Of a stretch of 59,177 bases of DNA, positions 34,365 through 43,036 are shown piece by piece (positions within the stretch are counted from its first letter, which is position 1; each line of letters opens with the position of its first letter). Source of the DNA: an uncultured Clostridia bacterium (GTDB taxonomy: Bacteria > Bacillota > Clostridia > UBA1381); the NCBI GenBank assembly GCA_959602045.1, contig CAUGRT010000013.1:1-59177 (forward strand), in the 5' to 3' direction. The translations under genes were made by a program, and so were the position numbers. The notes under the pieces were generated by a model. The model searched no databases. It saw only the letters and a program-made list of their open reading frames with translations, and was not told where the DNA came from.

Positions 34365-35702
34365 ATGATAGAGAAAATACATTTCAGGCGGCATCTTTCG
34401 TCCTTTCAAATTATTATACTGAGCTTTGCCGGCGTAATTCTCTTTGGGGCGCTTATATTAATGCTGCCGATATCGTCTGCGGCAGGCATAGTAACGCCGT
34501 TTCACAGTGCGATATTTACATCAACCTCTGCCGTTTGTGTAACCGGGCTGGTTGTGCTGGATACCGGCAGCTATTGGTCGCCGCTCGGGCAGGCAGTGAT
34601 TTTGCTGCTTATACAGATAGGAGGACTCGGAGTTGTAACGGCGGCGGTGTCATTTGCAATGCTTGCGGGCAGAAAAATATCACTTATGCAGCGCAGCACA
34701 ATGCAGGACGCTATTTCAGCGCCAAGGCTCGGCGGAATAGTCCGCTTGACAAGGTTTGTTTTGATAGGCACGCTTTTAATAGAACTAATCGGTGCATTAT
34801 GTATGCTCCCGTCGTTTTGCGGCGAATACGGTGCAAGCGGAATATGGAAGGCTGTGTTTCATTCCGTATCGGCTTTTTGCAATGCCGGATTTGACATTTT
34901 GGGAACAGACGCTCATATATATCCTTCTCTTACCGAATATATAGGAAATCCTTCTGTGAACATTGCAATTATGCTTTTGATTATAGTCGGGGGTATCGGG
35001 TTTCTTACGTGGGACGATATTTGCCTGCACAAACATCATTTCAGGCGTTATCGAATGCAAAGCAAGATTGTTCTGTTCACTTCGGCGCTTTTAATTGGAA
35101 TACCCGCCGCTTTCTTCTTCTTTTGTGATTTTGGCGGTATGCCGGTTGGGAAAAGAATCTTTGCATCTTTGTTTCAGTCTGTGACAACAAGGACTGCCGG
35201 ATTTAATACTGCTGACCTTAACGCAATGACAGGCGCCTCAAAAGCAATTATGACATTGCTTATGCTGATTGGCGGCTCGCCTGGTTCCACTGCCGGCGGT
35301 ATGAAAACCACAACCTTTGCGGTTATTATATTAAGCGCCGTGTCAGTGATTAAAAGGAAAGAAGAAATTTGCGTTTGCGGAAGGCGAATCGACAATACAA
35401 TTGTAAGAAATGCTTTGGCAATCGCAACAATTTATTTTTCACTTTTCTTTGTCGGCGGAGTTGCGATAAGCGTACTTGAAAACCTTCCTTTGTCCGATTG
35501 CCTTTATGAAACCGCATCGGCAATCGGAACTGTGGGACTCACGCTTGGAATTACGCCAAAGCTCGGTATCGCATCGCAAATTATTCTTATACTTTTAATG
35601 TACCTTGGGAGAGTCGGCGGTTTGACACTGGTATATGCGGCAATCGCAAGCAAAAATCAAGGCGGAGCAAAACTGCCGCTTGAAAAAATAACGGTCGGAT
35701 AA
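34365..35702 (+). CDS. trkH: K+ uptake channel subunit, TrkH/KtrB family
   Basis: A 445-residue membrane protein with the four M1-P-M2 repeats of the TrkH/KtrB superfamily; selectivity-filter regions are seen at STSAVCVTGLVVLD, SVSAFCNAGFDILG, SVTTRTAGFNTADL and ETASAIGTVGLTLG. GGAGGAGG eight bases before the ATG at 34365 sets the start. The RCK partner follows after 16 bases. Together they import K+. Confidence 0.93.
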   Translation: MIEKIHFRRHLSSFQIIILSFAGVILFGALILMLPISSAAGIVTPFHSAIFTSTSAVCVTGLVVLDTGSYWSPLGQAVILLLIQIGGLGVVTAAVSFAMLAGRKISLMQRSTMQDAISAPRLGGIVRLTRFVLIGTLLIELIGALCMLPSFCGEYGASGIWKAVFHSVSAFCNAGFDILGTDAHIYPSLTEYIGNPSVNIAIMLLIIVGGIGFLTWDDICLHKHHFRRYRMQSKIVLFTSALLIGIPAAFFFFCDFGGMPVGKRIFASLFQSVTTRTAGFNTADLNAMTGASKAIMTLLMLIGGSPGSTAGGMKTTTFAVIILSAVSVIKRKEEICVCGRRIDNTIVRNALAIATIYFSLFFVGGVAISVLENLPLSDCLYETASAIGTVGLTLGITPKLGIASQIILILLMYLGRVGGLTLVYAAIASKNQGGAKLPLEKITVG

Positions 35703-35718
35703 AAAGGAGTTTTAAATT

Positions 35719-36366
35719 ATGAAAAATATTTTGTTAATAGGTATCGGAAGATTCGGAAAGCATATTGCATTGCAGCTTAACAAATTGGGACACGAGGTTA
35801 TGGCGGTGGATTCCAATGAAGAACGAATCAACAGCGTGCTGCCGTTTGTGACCAATGCCCAAATCGGTGACAGTACAAATGCGGATTTTTTGAAATCTCT
35901 CGGAATAGGAAATTATGATGTTTGCATTGTTACAATCGGAGGGGATTTTCAAAATTCACTTGAAACAACCTCTTTACTTAAAGAACTCGGAGCAAAAAAA
36001 GTTATTTCAAGAGCGGAACGGGATGTGCAGGAAAAGTTTCTCTTGCGGAACGGAGCGGACGGAGTGGTTTATCCCGAAAAACAAATTGCAAAATGGGCTG
36101 CTATTCGATATACTGCGGATCATATTCGTGATTATATAGAAATTGACGATTCCCACGCTATCTTTGAGGTTGAAGCACCCAAACAGTGGATTGGAAAAAC
36201 AATAGGAGATATAGATATCCGTCGAAAATATAATATTAATGTTTTGGCGGTTAAACAGAACGGAAATATTGATATGGCAATATCTTCGGATACGACTCTC
36301 AGCGAAAACGTAACACTTATGGTTTTGGGAGAATATAAAGAGCTGCAAAAATGTTTCCGTATCTAA
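35719..36366 (+). CDS. trkA: K+ uptake regulatory subunit, TrkA/KtrA family
   Basis: A 215-residue cytoplasmic RCK protein: TrkA-N Rossmann domain (ILLIGIGRFGKHIALQLNKLG, acidic end in AVDSNEERIN) and TrkA-C at about residues 135-215. One RCK unit, so the KtrA form. Gates the channel encoded upstream in response to nucleotides. GGAG precedes the start. Confidence 0.93.
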   Translation: MKNILLIGIGRFGKHIALQLNKLGHEVMAVDSNEERINSVLPFVTNAQIGDSTNADFLKSLGIGNYDVCIVTIGGDFQNSLETTSLLKELGAKKVISRAERDVQEKFLLRNGADGVVYPEKQIAKWAAIRYTADHIRDYIEIDDSHAIFEVEAPKQWIGKTIGDIDIRRKYNINVLAVKQNGNIDMAISSDTTLSENVTLMVLGEYKELQKCFRI

Positions 36367-36384
36367 AAAAAGAGGTGAATCATT

Positions 36385-36642
36385 TTGAAATATGTATTGC
36401 TGACGGCAGCTGTTCTTGCCTTTTTCGCTTTCGGTTACTTCTTAATGGATCGAATAGACCGATTTCTGTGTGAAAACCAAAAGGCGATTCAAAATGAAGA
36501 AAGCGACTCTAAAAGCTCACAAATACTGCTTTCATCGGATTTGACGGATGATGAGATATTAAAAGAAATACACGGTTTTAAGAAAAATCACAGCAAGACC
36601 GGGATATTGCTTTATGATAAAAATATGAATACTTTTTATTGA
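36385..36642 (+). CDS. Small single-span membrane protein of the K+ cluster
   Basis: 85 residues, beginning at a TTG (36385) with AGGTG seven bases upstream. One N-terminal transmembrane helix (VLLTAAVLAFFAFGYFLM), then a hydrophilic tail (SDLTDDEILKEIHGFKKNHSKTG). I do not recognise the family. It lies between trkA and the sensor kinase gene on the same strand and could be an accessory subunit; no function is assigned. Confidence 0.65.
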   Translation: MKYVLLTAAVLAFFAFGYFLMDRIDRFLCENQKAIQNEESDSKSSQILLSSDLTDDEILKEIHGFKKNHSKTGILLYDKNMNTFY

Positions 36643-36648
36643 CATATG

Positions 36649-36677
36649 TGGACTTTTAGCGAGATTTATGGTATAAT
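36649..36677 (+). promoter_or_regulatory. Promoter of the kdpDE-like genes
   Basis: TGGACT (36649-36654), 17 bases, TATAAT (36672-36677). Confidence 0.6.
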
Positions 36678-36707
36678 AATACAAAACAGATAATGGCGGT
36701 GAATAAT

Positions 36708-38684
36708 ATGAGCGCTCAAAAAACAATAATAAATATTGAAAAAAAACAGCACATACTTGTATGCCTGTCCGCTTCGCCGTCTAATGAAAAAATCGTGCAG
36801 ACTGCCGCAAAAATGGCAAAAGTTCTCGATGCACGATTTACGGCGATTTATGTGCAAAACGATTTTGCACTAACCGAAAGCGATCAAAAAAAACTTGATA
36901 ACAATATTCAATTTGCGGAAAATATCGGAGCCGATGTTGTAACTGTCCACGGCGAGGATGTGGCTATGCAGATAGCGGAATACGCACGGCTGTCCGATGT
37001 AACAAAAATTGTAATAGGTCAAAGCAATGCAAAGCGCAGCCGCATTTGGGGAGGATACACGCTGACAGAAAAACTGATAGCGTATGCGCCCGACATTGAT
37101 ATTCACATTATTCCCGATGCCGGATTTTATAAAAAATCACGCAAAAGCAGTTTACTTGTGAATACCCAACTGCCGACAGGGCAGGATGTTTTGACTGCAT
37201 GCGCTGTTCTTGCTTTATGCACGGCTATAGGCTTCCTTTTTCTTCACCTCGGGTTTAACGACACAAACATCGTTACCGTTTATATCTTCGGTGTGTTGGT
37301 TATTTCCGCTCTGACAAAAGGATATGTTTGCAGCATTGCAAGTTCGCTGCTCAGCGTTTTTCTGTTTGGTTTTTTTCTGACAGAACCGCATTTGTCGCTC
37401 ACAACATATGCCGTCGGCTATCCTGTGACATTTGCCGTTATGCTTGCGTCATCAATTCTTACAGGAACGCTTGCTTCAAAATTAAAAAAGCATGCAAAGC
37501 TGTCGGCACAAGCAGCTTTTCGTATGCAGATTTTGTTTGATACCGACCGATTACTGCAAAAGGCAAAAGGCAGCGAGGAAATATTGAGTATAACCTGTAT
37601 GCAGCTTTCAAAGCTTCTTGACCGCTGTATTGCAGCATATAAAGCCGATAAATCAAGCTTGTCAAAAGGGCAGATTTTTTCTGAAAAGGGCACAGACGAT
37701 ACAGAGCGGATATTAAATGATTCCGAACGAAAAGTTGCTGAGTGGGTGTATAAAAACGGGCGCTGCGCAGGTGCGACAACCTCACATTTCGGCAACGCCG
37801 AATGTCTGTATTTCTCAATACGCATTGAAAAGCGGATATACGGCGTAATTGGGATTCCGATGAAAAAAAACTCGGCAGATTCATTTGAAAACAGTGTGTT
37901 GCTGTCCGTTTTGAATGAATGTGCATTGGCTATGGATAACGCACATAATGCAGCGGAAAAAGAAAAGGCTGCCGATTTTGCAAAAAGCGAGCAGCTGCGT
38001 GCAGATCTTTTGCGTTCAATTTCTCATGATCTCCGCACACCTTTGTGTTCAATTTCCGGGAATGCGGATACTCTTTTACATAATTCCGATTGCTTAGACG
38101 AGGACACCAAGCATCGGATTTATACCGACATTTATGATGACTCCGAGTGGCTTACAGGCGTTGTTGAAAATCTTTTATATGTTACAAGACTCAATGACGG
38201 AAGGCTGAAATTAAATCTGAGCGACCAGCTTGCGGATGAGGTTATAGCTGAGGCTGTATCTCATTTATGCCGAAAATCGGCGGAGCATACAATAACCGTT
38301 CAGTGTGATGATTTATTGCTTGTTCGTATGGACGCACAGCTTATTATACAGGTTTTGGTTAATTTGATTGATAATGCAATAAAATATACACCTGCCGGTT
38401 CTGAAATCCGCATAAGCGCTCAAAAACAAGGAAATTATGCAATGTTTAATGTGTCGGATAACGGAAACGGGATACCCGATGATGTAAAACCGCATATATT
38501 TGAGATGTTTTATACCGGGAAAAATAAGATTTCCGACAGTCGCCGAAGCTTTGGTCTCGGTCTTACGCTTTGTAAATCAATAATAAATGCGCACGGCGGA
38601 AACCTGGAGCTTTCGGACAACATACCGCACGGATGCAGTTTTAAATTTAATTTGCCGATTAGCGAGGTGACTCTTAATGAATAA
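36708..38684 (+). CDS. kdpD: KdpD-like sensor histidine kinase lacking the KdpD N-terminal domain
   Basis: A 658-residue kinase. Order: universal-stress-like domain (about residues 10-135), four transmembrane helices of the DUF4118 type (about 145-260), GAF-like region, HisKA with phospho-acceptor His440 in SISHDLRTPLCSISGNAD, and ATPase domain (NLIDNAIKYTPAGSEI, FSDNGNGIP-like VSDNGNGIPDD, GLGLTLCKSI). The 200-residue KdpD ATP-binding sensor domain of the classical protein is absent. No kdpABC genes are seen, so it probably controls the adjacent trk genes. The ATG at 36708 is preferred for spacing from GGCGGTG. Confidence 0.88.
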   Translation: MSAQKTIINIEKKQHILVCLSASPSNEKIVQTAAKMAKVLDARFTAIYVQNDFALTESDQKKLDNNIQFAENIGADVVTVHGEDVAMQIAEYARLSDVTKIVIGQSNAKRSRIWGGYTLTEKLIAYAPDIDIHIIPDAGFYKKSRKSSLLVNTQLPTGQDVLTACAVLALCTAIGFLFLHLGFNDTNIVTVYIFGVLVISALTKGYVCSIASSLLSVFLFGFFLTEPHLSLTTYAVGYPVTFAVMLASSILTGTLASKLKKHAKLSAQAAFRMQILFDTDRLLQKAKGSEEILSITCMQLSKLLDRCIAAYKADKSSLSKGQIFSEKGTDDTERILNDSERKVAEWVYKNGRCAGATTSHFGNAECLYFSIRIEKRIYGVIGIPMKKNSADSFENSVLLSVLNECALAMDNAHNAAEKEKAADFAKSEQLRADLLRSISHDLRTPLCSISGNADTLLHNSDCLDEDTKHRIYTDIYDDSEWLTGVVENLLYVTRLNDGRLKLNLSDQLADEVIAEAVSHLCRKSAEHTITVQCDDLLLVRMDAQLIIQVLVNLIDNAIKYTPAGSEIRISAQKQGNYAMFNVSDNGNGIPDDVKPHIFEMFYTGKNKISDSRRSFGLGLTLCKSIINAHGGNLELSDNIPHGCSFKFNLPISEVTLNE

Positions 38685-39378
38685 ACCGCTTGTACTTGTT
38701 GTTGAGGATGACCGCCCCGTCCGCAACTTGATTGTTACAACTCTGAAATCTCACGATTACAGATATCTGACGGCGGAAAACGGAAAAACTGCGATTATGG
38801 AGGCATCGTCGCATAATCCGGATATTGTTCTGCTGGATCTTGGACTGCCGGACATAGACGGTACGGAGGTAATAACGAATATCCGAGGATGGTCAAATAT
38901 GCCGATAATTGTTATCAGTGCACGCAGTGAGGATTCCGACAAAATCACTGCACTTGATGCCGGAGCGGATGACTATCTGACAAAGCCTTTCTCTGTTGAA
39001 GAACTTCTTGCACGGCTTCGGGTAACACAAAGAAGATTGCTGCTGCTGAAAAGCAGTAATGATGCGGGAAAACCCGTTTTTCAAAACGGTGAACTCAAAA
39101 TAGATTATGCAGCAAACTGCGTTTATCTGAAGGGTGAGGAAATGCATCTTACGCCGATTGAGTATAAGCTTTTGTGCCTTTTATCGCATAATGTCGGAAA
39201 AGTGCTGACGCACACATATATCACTATGCAAATTTGGGGCAGCAGCCGGGAAAATGACATTGCTTCGCTACGTGTTTTTATGGCTACGCTCAGAAAAAAA
39301 TTAGAACCGAAAAAAACAAGCCCTCAGTATATTCAAACACATATAGGTATCGGATACCGAATGCTGAGAGCTGATTAG
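38677..39378 (+). CDS. kdpE: KdpE-like response regulator
   Basis: A 233-residue OmpR-type regulator: receiver domain with phospho-acceptor Asp in IVLLDLGLPDIDG and Lys in YLTKPFSVEELLAR, then winged helix (LTPIEYKLLCLLSHNVGKVLTHTYI, HIGIGYRM). It overlaps the kinase gene by 8 bases, the usual arrangement for a two-component pair. Confidence 0.93.
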   Translation: MNKPLVLVVEDDRPVRNLIVTTLKSHDYRYLTAENGKTAIMEASSHNPDIVLLDLGLPDIDGTEVITNIRGWSNMPIIVISARSEDSDKITALDAGADDYLTKPFSVEELLARLRVTQRRLLLLKSSNDAGKPVFQNGELKIDYAANCVYLKGEEMHLTPIEYKLLCLLSHNVGKVLTHTYITMQIWGSSRENDIASLRVFMATLRKKLEPKKTSPQYIQTHIGIGYRMLRAD

Positions 39379-39435
39379 AATGGCGCAAATGTTTATGTTT
39401 TATCTGTTAGTCTGTAATTACAGGAGAATTAAAAA

Positions 39436-40005
39436 ATGATGAAAAAAACACTGTCCCTATTTTTGGCATTTTTCAAAATAGGTGCATTTACATTCGGCGG
39501 CGGTTACGCTATGATTGCACTTTTGGAGAATGAGTTTGTGGAAAAGAAAAAATGGATAACGAAAAATGAGTTTCTTGATATGGTTGCGATTGCAGAATCC
39601 ACACCGGGACCCGTTGCTGTCAACAGCGCCACATACATAGGATATAAAACAGCGGGCTTCAAGGGTGCGGCAGTATCTACTCTGGCAGTCTGCATCCCGT
39701 CATTTGCCGTGATTTTCTGCATTTCGCTCTTTTTTGAGCAATTTTTGAAATTAACATATGTTTCATATGCATTTCGCGGAATACAAGTCTGTGTTATTTA
39801 TCTTATCCTGTCTGCCGGACTGAAAATGCTGAAAAATATAAAAAAGACGGCATTTAACATCGTCATTTTACTATCGGTCATTGTTGCAATGGTGTCTTGC
39901 ACTGTGTTTTCCGTATCAATTTCTTCTGTTTGCTATATATTGATATGCGGTGTATTGGGCATGGCAGCATTCTTTCTGAAAAGGCTTAAGAAGGGATGCG
40001 ATTGA
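39436..40005 (+). CDS. Chromate transporter family, half-size subunit 1
   Basis: A 189-residue membrane protein with the CHR signature FKIGAFTFGGGYAMIALLENEF and STPGPVAVNSATYIGYK. Half-size CHR proteins come in pairs encoded by adjacent genes, as here. Anion specificity is unknown; chromate efflux is the family name, not a proof of function. Confidence 0.88.
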   Translation: MMKKTLSLFLAFFKIGAFTFGGGYAMIALLENEFVEKKKWITKNEFLDMVAIAESTPGPVAVNSATYIGYKTAGFKGAAVSTLAVCIPSFAVIFCISLFFEQFLKLTYVSYAFRGIQVCVIYLILSAGLKMLKNIKKTAFNIVILLSVIVAMVSCTVFSVSISSVCYILICGVLGMAAFFLKRLKKGCD

Positions 40006-40006
40006 A

Positions 40007-40579
40007 ATGATATATATGAAGTTATTTTTTAGCTTTTTAATGATAGGTGCATTATCCTTCGGCGGCGGCTACGGAATGGTTTCGCTTGTGCAGGAAACGG
40101 TTTTGTCAAACGGCTGGCTGTCCGAAAGTGAATTTATGAATTTTATAGCGGTTTCCGAATCAACCCCCGGACCGCTTGCGATAAATATGGCAACTTTTAT
40201 CGGCTCAACGCAAGGCGGTATTTTAGGATCGCTTTTTGCGACAACAGGCGTCGTTTTGCCATCGTTCATTATAATCCTTTTAATCTCGGCGGTCTTGAAA
40301 AATCTTTTGAAATATTCTGCGGTAAATGCTTTTTTATCAGGCGTACGCCCCTGTGTTGTGGGGATGATTCTTGCAACGGCAAGCGTTATGGCATTGTCAT
40401 CGCTTTTGGGATTTGTTGATTTAAACACTGCCGCTGAGCCGGATATTGAATCGGTTATTATATTTGCATCGCTTTGGTGTATACATATTATCTTCAAAAA
40501 AGTTAAAAAGAAAACACCGTCACCGATTTTAATGATTATATTATCAGCAGCACTGGGTATTATTTTTGGAACTGTTTAA
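40007..40579 (+). CDS. Chromate transporter family, half-size subunit 2
   Basis: A 190-residue partner of the previous protein, with LMIGALSFGGGYGMVSLVQE and STPGPLAINMATFIGS. It starts two bases after the stop of subunit 1. The two halves are expected to assemble with opposite membrane orientation. Confidence 0.88.
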   Translation: MIYMKLFFSFLMIGALSFGGGYGMVSLVQETVLSNGWLSESEFMNFIAVSESTPGPLAINMATFIGSTQGGILGSLFATTGVVLPSFIIILLISAVLKNLLKYSAVNAFLSGVRPCVVGMILATASVMALSSLLGFVDLNTAAEPDIESVIIFASLWCIHIIFKKVKKKTPSPILMIILSAALGIIFGTV

Positions 40580-40590
40580 TACATAAAATT

Positions 40591-40635
40591 AAAAGCAATT
40601 CATTGCCACTAAATTTGGTAACGAACTGCTTTTTT
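40591..40635 (+). terminator. Terminator of the chromate transporter genes
   Basis: AAAAGCAATTCATTGCC (40591-40607) pairs with GGTAACGAACTGCTTTT (40617-40633) using G-U pairs, followed by T residues. Confidence 0.8.
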
Positions 40636-40662
40636 GATAAAAGCACTTAATCTGCTAAAACA

Positions 40663-40697
40663 AATAATCCACCTTGTATTATGCAGGGCGGATTATT
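40663..40697 (-). terminator. Terminator of the ferredoxin/thioredoxin operon
   Basis: On the minus strand AATAATCCGCC pairs with GGTGGATTATT (one G-T pair), followed by TTGTTTT. It lies 24 bases past the ferredoxin stop codon. Confidence 0.7.
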
Positions 40698-40720
40698 TTA
40701 TGATAAACAGCTTTTTCAAG

Positions 40721-40906
40721 TTACATCACCAATGCTTTTTTCGGACAAAACCTTGCGCATTTACCACAGCCGATGCATTTATCATAATTGATAGTCGGAG
40801 CGTTGAAACCTTCTTGGTCAAGCGCACCTACGGGGCAAACTTTTACTGCCGGGCAGCTATGATTTTGCGGACAGTTTTCAATTATTATTCTTAATTGTTT
40901 CTTCAT
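40721..40906 (-). CDS. Small two-cluster ferredoxin-like protein
   Basis: 61 residues with CPQNHSCPAVKVCPVGAL and CIGCGKCARFCPKKAL, two 4Fe-4S binding groups, the first with an unusual spacing (C-x5-C-x5-C-P). AGAGGTG six bases before the ATG at 40906 sets the start. It follows the thioredoxin gene directly and may be the electron donor of the reductase-like protein encoded two genes upstream. Confidence 0.82.
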   Translation of the reverse strand: MKKQLRIIIENCPQNHSCPAVKVCPVGALDQEGFNAPTINYDKCIGCGKCARFCPKKALVM

Positions 40907-40911
40907 ATTCA

Positions 40912-41241
40912 TCACCTCTGATTCTTATACAGTTTCAATTCGTTTAAGATTTCGTCCTTTGGACGGTAGCCTACAGAAGTTGAAACAATCCTGCCGTCTT
41001 TGAAAAACACAAGCATCGGAATTGATGAAACTTTGAATTTCATTGCAAGCTCAGGTTCATCATCAACATTAACCTTTGCCACCCTAATCACGTCCGCATA
41101 TTCGTCCGCAATTTCGCTTAAAACGGGAGAAAGCATTTTGCACGGTCCGCACCAGTCGGCGTAGAAATCCAGCAAAACTGGCTTGTCCGCATTTATTACT
41201 TCGTTTTCAAAATTTGATTTGTTGATTATTACCTCACTCAT
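40912..41241 (-). CDS. trxA: Thioredoxin
   Basis: A 109-residue thioredoxin with the active site DWCGPCKMLSPV, cis-Pro in SSIPMLVFF and standard length. It lies between the FTR-like and ferredoxin genes on the same strand, 15 bases after the former. Reduced thioredoxin supports disulfide reduction in the cytoplasm. Confidence 0.95.
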   Translation of the reverse strand: MSEVIINKSNFENEVINADKPVLLDFYADWCGPCKMLSPVLSEIADEYADVIRVAKVNVDDEPELAMKFKVSSIPMLVFFKDGRIVSTSVGYRPKDEILNELKLYKNQR

Positions 41242-41256
41242 TTTTAAAGACTCCTT

Positions 41257-41454
41257 TCAGATTGACTTATAATAAAGCATACAATGGCAAAATCCCTCAA
41301 AACTAGGATCTGCAATTTGCTCTTTGAACTCTTTGCACATACATTTTGTATCCTCGGTTTGCTCCAATCTGCACGGGCAGTATCCGCCTGTGCGTTTAAG
41401 CCCTTCCCTGACTGTTTTTACAACAGCTTCATCTTGATTCACTGTTATTTTCAT
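41257..41454 (-). CDS. Ferredoxin:thioredoxin reductase catalytic chain-like protein
   Basis: 65 residues with three Cys-x-Cys pairs: YCPCR (26, 28), KCMC (38, 40) and FCHCMLY (56, 58), the pattern of the FTR beta chain, which binds a 4Fe-4S cluster next to a redox-active disulfide. It is shorter than plant-type FTR beta (about 110 residues). GGAGGCG precedes the start. The genes for thioredoxin and a ferredoxin follow in the same unit, a complete chain from ferredoxin to thioredoxin. Confidence 0.85.
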   Translation of the reverse strand: MKITVNQDEAVVKTVREGLKRTGGYCPCRLEQTEDTKCMCKEFKEQIADPSFEGFCHCMLYYKSI

Positions 41455-41508
41455 TGCAATCGCCTCCGTTCTTATATGTTTATTTTATCATAAAGTTTTG
41501 AGATGTTC

Positions 41509-41523
41509 TGTGACTAAGTCACA
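41509..41523. promoter_or_regulatory. Crp/Fnr-type palindrome before the FTR-thioredoxin-ferredoxin operon
   Basis: TGTGACTAAGTCACA, perfectly symmetric apart from the centre base. It lies upstream of leftward AT-rich -10 candidates (TATGAT at 41487-41492 or TAAAAT just beyond), so its centre would be about 36 to 41 bases upstream of the start, where Crp-family activators bind. The Crp/Fnr gene is the next gene. Confidence 0.65.
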
Positions 41524-41530
41524 CAAAATA

Positions 41531-41566
41531 AAAAAATCCGGCAAATTTTCAAATGCCGGATTTTTT
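41531..41566 (-). terminator. Terminator of the Crp/Fnr gene
   Basis: AAAAAATCCGGCA (41531-41543) pairs with TGCCGGATTTTTT (41554-41566). The stem starts in the last base of the Crp/Fnr stop codon; the A/T-flanked stem works in both directions. Confidence 0.88.
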
Positions 41567-42234
41567 TATTGCAATATATCTTTTAATGATGATAAGTCCT
41601 TTATTATAATTGTACCTCGGTTTAATTCGACCAAGCCGTCTGCCGAAAAAGATTTAAGCATACGAGTTGCCGCCTCTCTTGCGGAACTTATATTCTGTGC
41701 GATTTGCTCGTGGGTTATTCGGAGCGTGTTACTGCCTGTGCGTTCCGATTCTAAAACAAGAAATTCTGCCAAGCGTTTGTCAAGGCTCTTAAACATAATC
41801 TGCTGCATAGACCACATTACATCGGAAAAACGTTTTACCGCAAGCTCATACAAAAAGCATTTTATATTTATATTCCTTTCTTTCAACAACGCAACCGCAT
41901 TAGCAGGAACAATGAGAACCTCGGCTTCTTGTTTTGCCGTCATAAAGGTGTCAAATGTTATCTGGCTGATTACGCAGGATGCCGAAAGCACACAAATATC
42001 ATTCGGATATAGCCGAAACAATGTAATCTCTCTGCCTTCCTCGGAAAGCAGATATGTACGGATTTCGCCCGAAATTACCAAGAACATACCAAGACAGTCG
42101 TTTCCTGAACCGTGAATAAAACCGTCTTTTTCAAACCGCCGAAGAAACGATACGCTATTTACATATTCTCGTTCTTCTTTCGATAGTTTGTCCCAAAACG
42201 GCAGCTTTTCGGTTAAGTCTGTTATTCGTGACAT
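41566..42234 (-). CDS. Crp/Fnr family transcriptional regulator
   Basis: A 222-residue regulator: cyclic-nucleotide-binding-like beta barrel (GMFLVISGEIRTYLLSEEGREITLF) at about residues 30-115 and a Crp-type helix-turn-helix (ITHEQIAQNISSAREAATRMLKSF) near 165-195. No Fnr-type cysteine cluster is evident (a Cys pair ICVLSASC only). Its start overlaps the end of the DUF134 gene by 13 bases. The TGTGAC palindrome downstream suggests it controls the thioredoxin operon. Confidence 0.9.
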   Translation of the reverse strand: MSRITDLTEKLPFWDKLSKEEREYVNSVSFLRRFEKDGFIHGSGNDCLGMFLVISGEIRTYLLSEEGREITLFRLYPNDICVLSASCVISQITFDTFMTAKQEAEVLIVPANAVALLKERNINIKCFLYELAVKRFSDVMWSMQQIMFKSLDKRLAEFLVLESERTGSNTLRITHEQIAQNISSAREAATRMLKSFSADGLVELNRGTIIIKDLSSLKDILQ

Positions 42235-43004
42235 TTGTGATTACCGCATCCGTGATCACCGCAGGAATGACCGTCGCCGTGTTCGTGATTGTGGTGGCTG
42301 CAATGAACATTCGGGTTATATCCGAGATTTCCGTCAAGGAGCGCTTTGACCGCATCGTCAGCATTTCCGCATACTCCGCCGTAGAGTTTAATTCCGGCTT
42401 CGGCAAGCGCCGTCTGCGCTCCTCCGCCAATACCGCCGCAAATCAGCGTATCGACACCGTTTTTCATCAAAAAGCTTGCCAAAGCGCCATGTCCGCTGCC
42501 GTTAGTGTCAACAACCTGTGTGTTTTCAATTTTCCCTTCCTTGATTTCATAAATCTTAAATTTTTCGGTATGTCCAAAATGCTGAAAAATCTGTCTGTCC
42601 TCATAAGTTACTGCAATTTTCATGATATGATCTCCTTTTTGTGCGATTTTGCACACATTTTTACTTGTACCGAAACTTTGTCGGCAACAGCTGCCGCAGC
42701 TTTCATGCTCTTTGCCGCCACAAATGCGGTAATTCCCGCCGGAAATAACTATTTTTCGCCCGTAAACCAGACAGGCTGCCAGCTTTCGCCTTGCACTTTC
42801 GTAAATTTCCTGTACGGTTGAACGGGATATATCCATTTGTACGGCACATTGTTCATGTGTTTTTTCTTCCAAATCCACCAAACGAATAACCTCATATTCG
42901 TCCAATGTAAGTACAACAGGCTCGTTATTTCTGCAGTTTGTCGGATTAAAGGTGTCATTTTTCGGCAAAACACAAATTCTTCTGCATCGCTGCGGTCTTG
43001 GCAT
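42222..43004 (-). CDS. DUF134 helix-turn-helix fused to NifX/NifB-like domain with His-rich tail
   Basis: 260 residues. The N-terminal DUF134 part (MPRPQRCRRICVLPKNDTF, then LTLDEYEVIRLVDLEEKTHEQCAVQMDISRSTVQEIY) is a DNA-binding-like domain. Residues about 127-235 are a dinitrogenase iron-molybdenum cofactor-type domain (MKIAVTYEDRQIFQHFGHTEKF, GVDTLICGGIGGGAQTALAEAG). The tail is rich in His and Cys (CSHHNHEHGDGHSCGDHGC), suggesting metal binding. AAAGGAGG precedes the start. A consensus promoter with a palindrome at the start site suggests autoregulation. Function is not established. Confidence 0.87.
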   Translation of the reverse strand: MPRPQRCRRICVLPKNDTFNPTNCRNNEPVVLTLDEYEVIRLVDLEEKTHEQCAVQMDISRSTVQEIYESARRKLAACLVYGRKIVISGGNYRICGGKEHESCGSCCRQSFGTSKNVCKIAQKGDHIMKIAVTYEDRQIFQHFGHTEKFKIYEIKEGKIENTQVVDTNGSGHGALASFLMKNGVDTLICGGIGGGAQTALAEAGIKLYGGVCGNADDAVKALLDGNLGYNPNVHCSHHNHEHGDGHSCGDHGCGNHKCHE

Positions 43005-43024
43005 AGATAAGCCTCCTTTATTTT

Positions 43025-43036
43025 CGGTATATACCG
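43025..43036. promoter_or_regulatory. CGGTATATACCG operator-like palindrome at the DUF134 gene start site
   Basis: A perfect 12-base palindrome directly downstream of the -10 box at 43037-43042, covering the expected transcription start of the DUF134-NifX/Crp unit. Confidence 0.65.
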
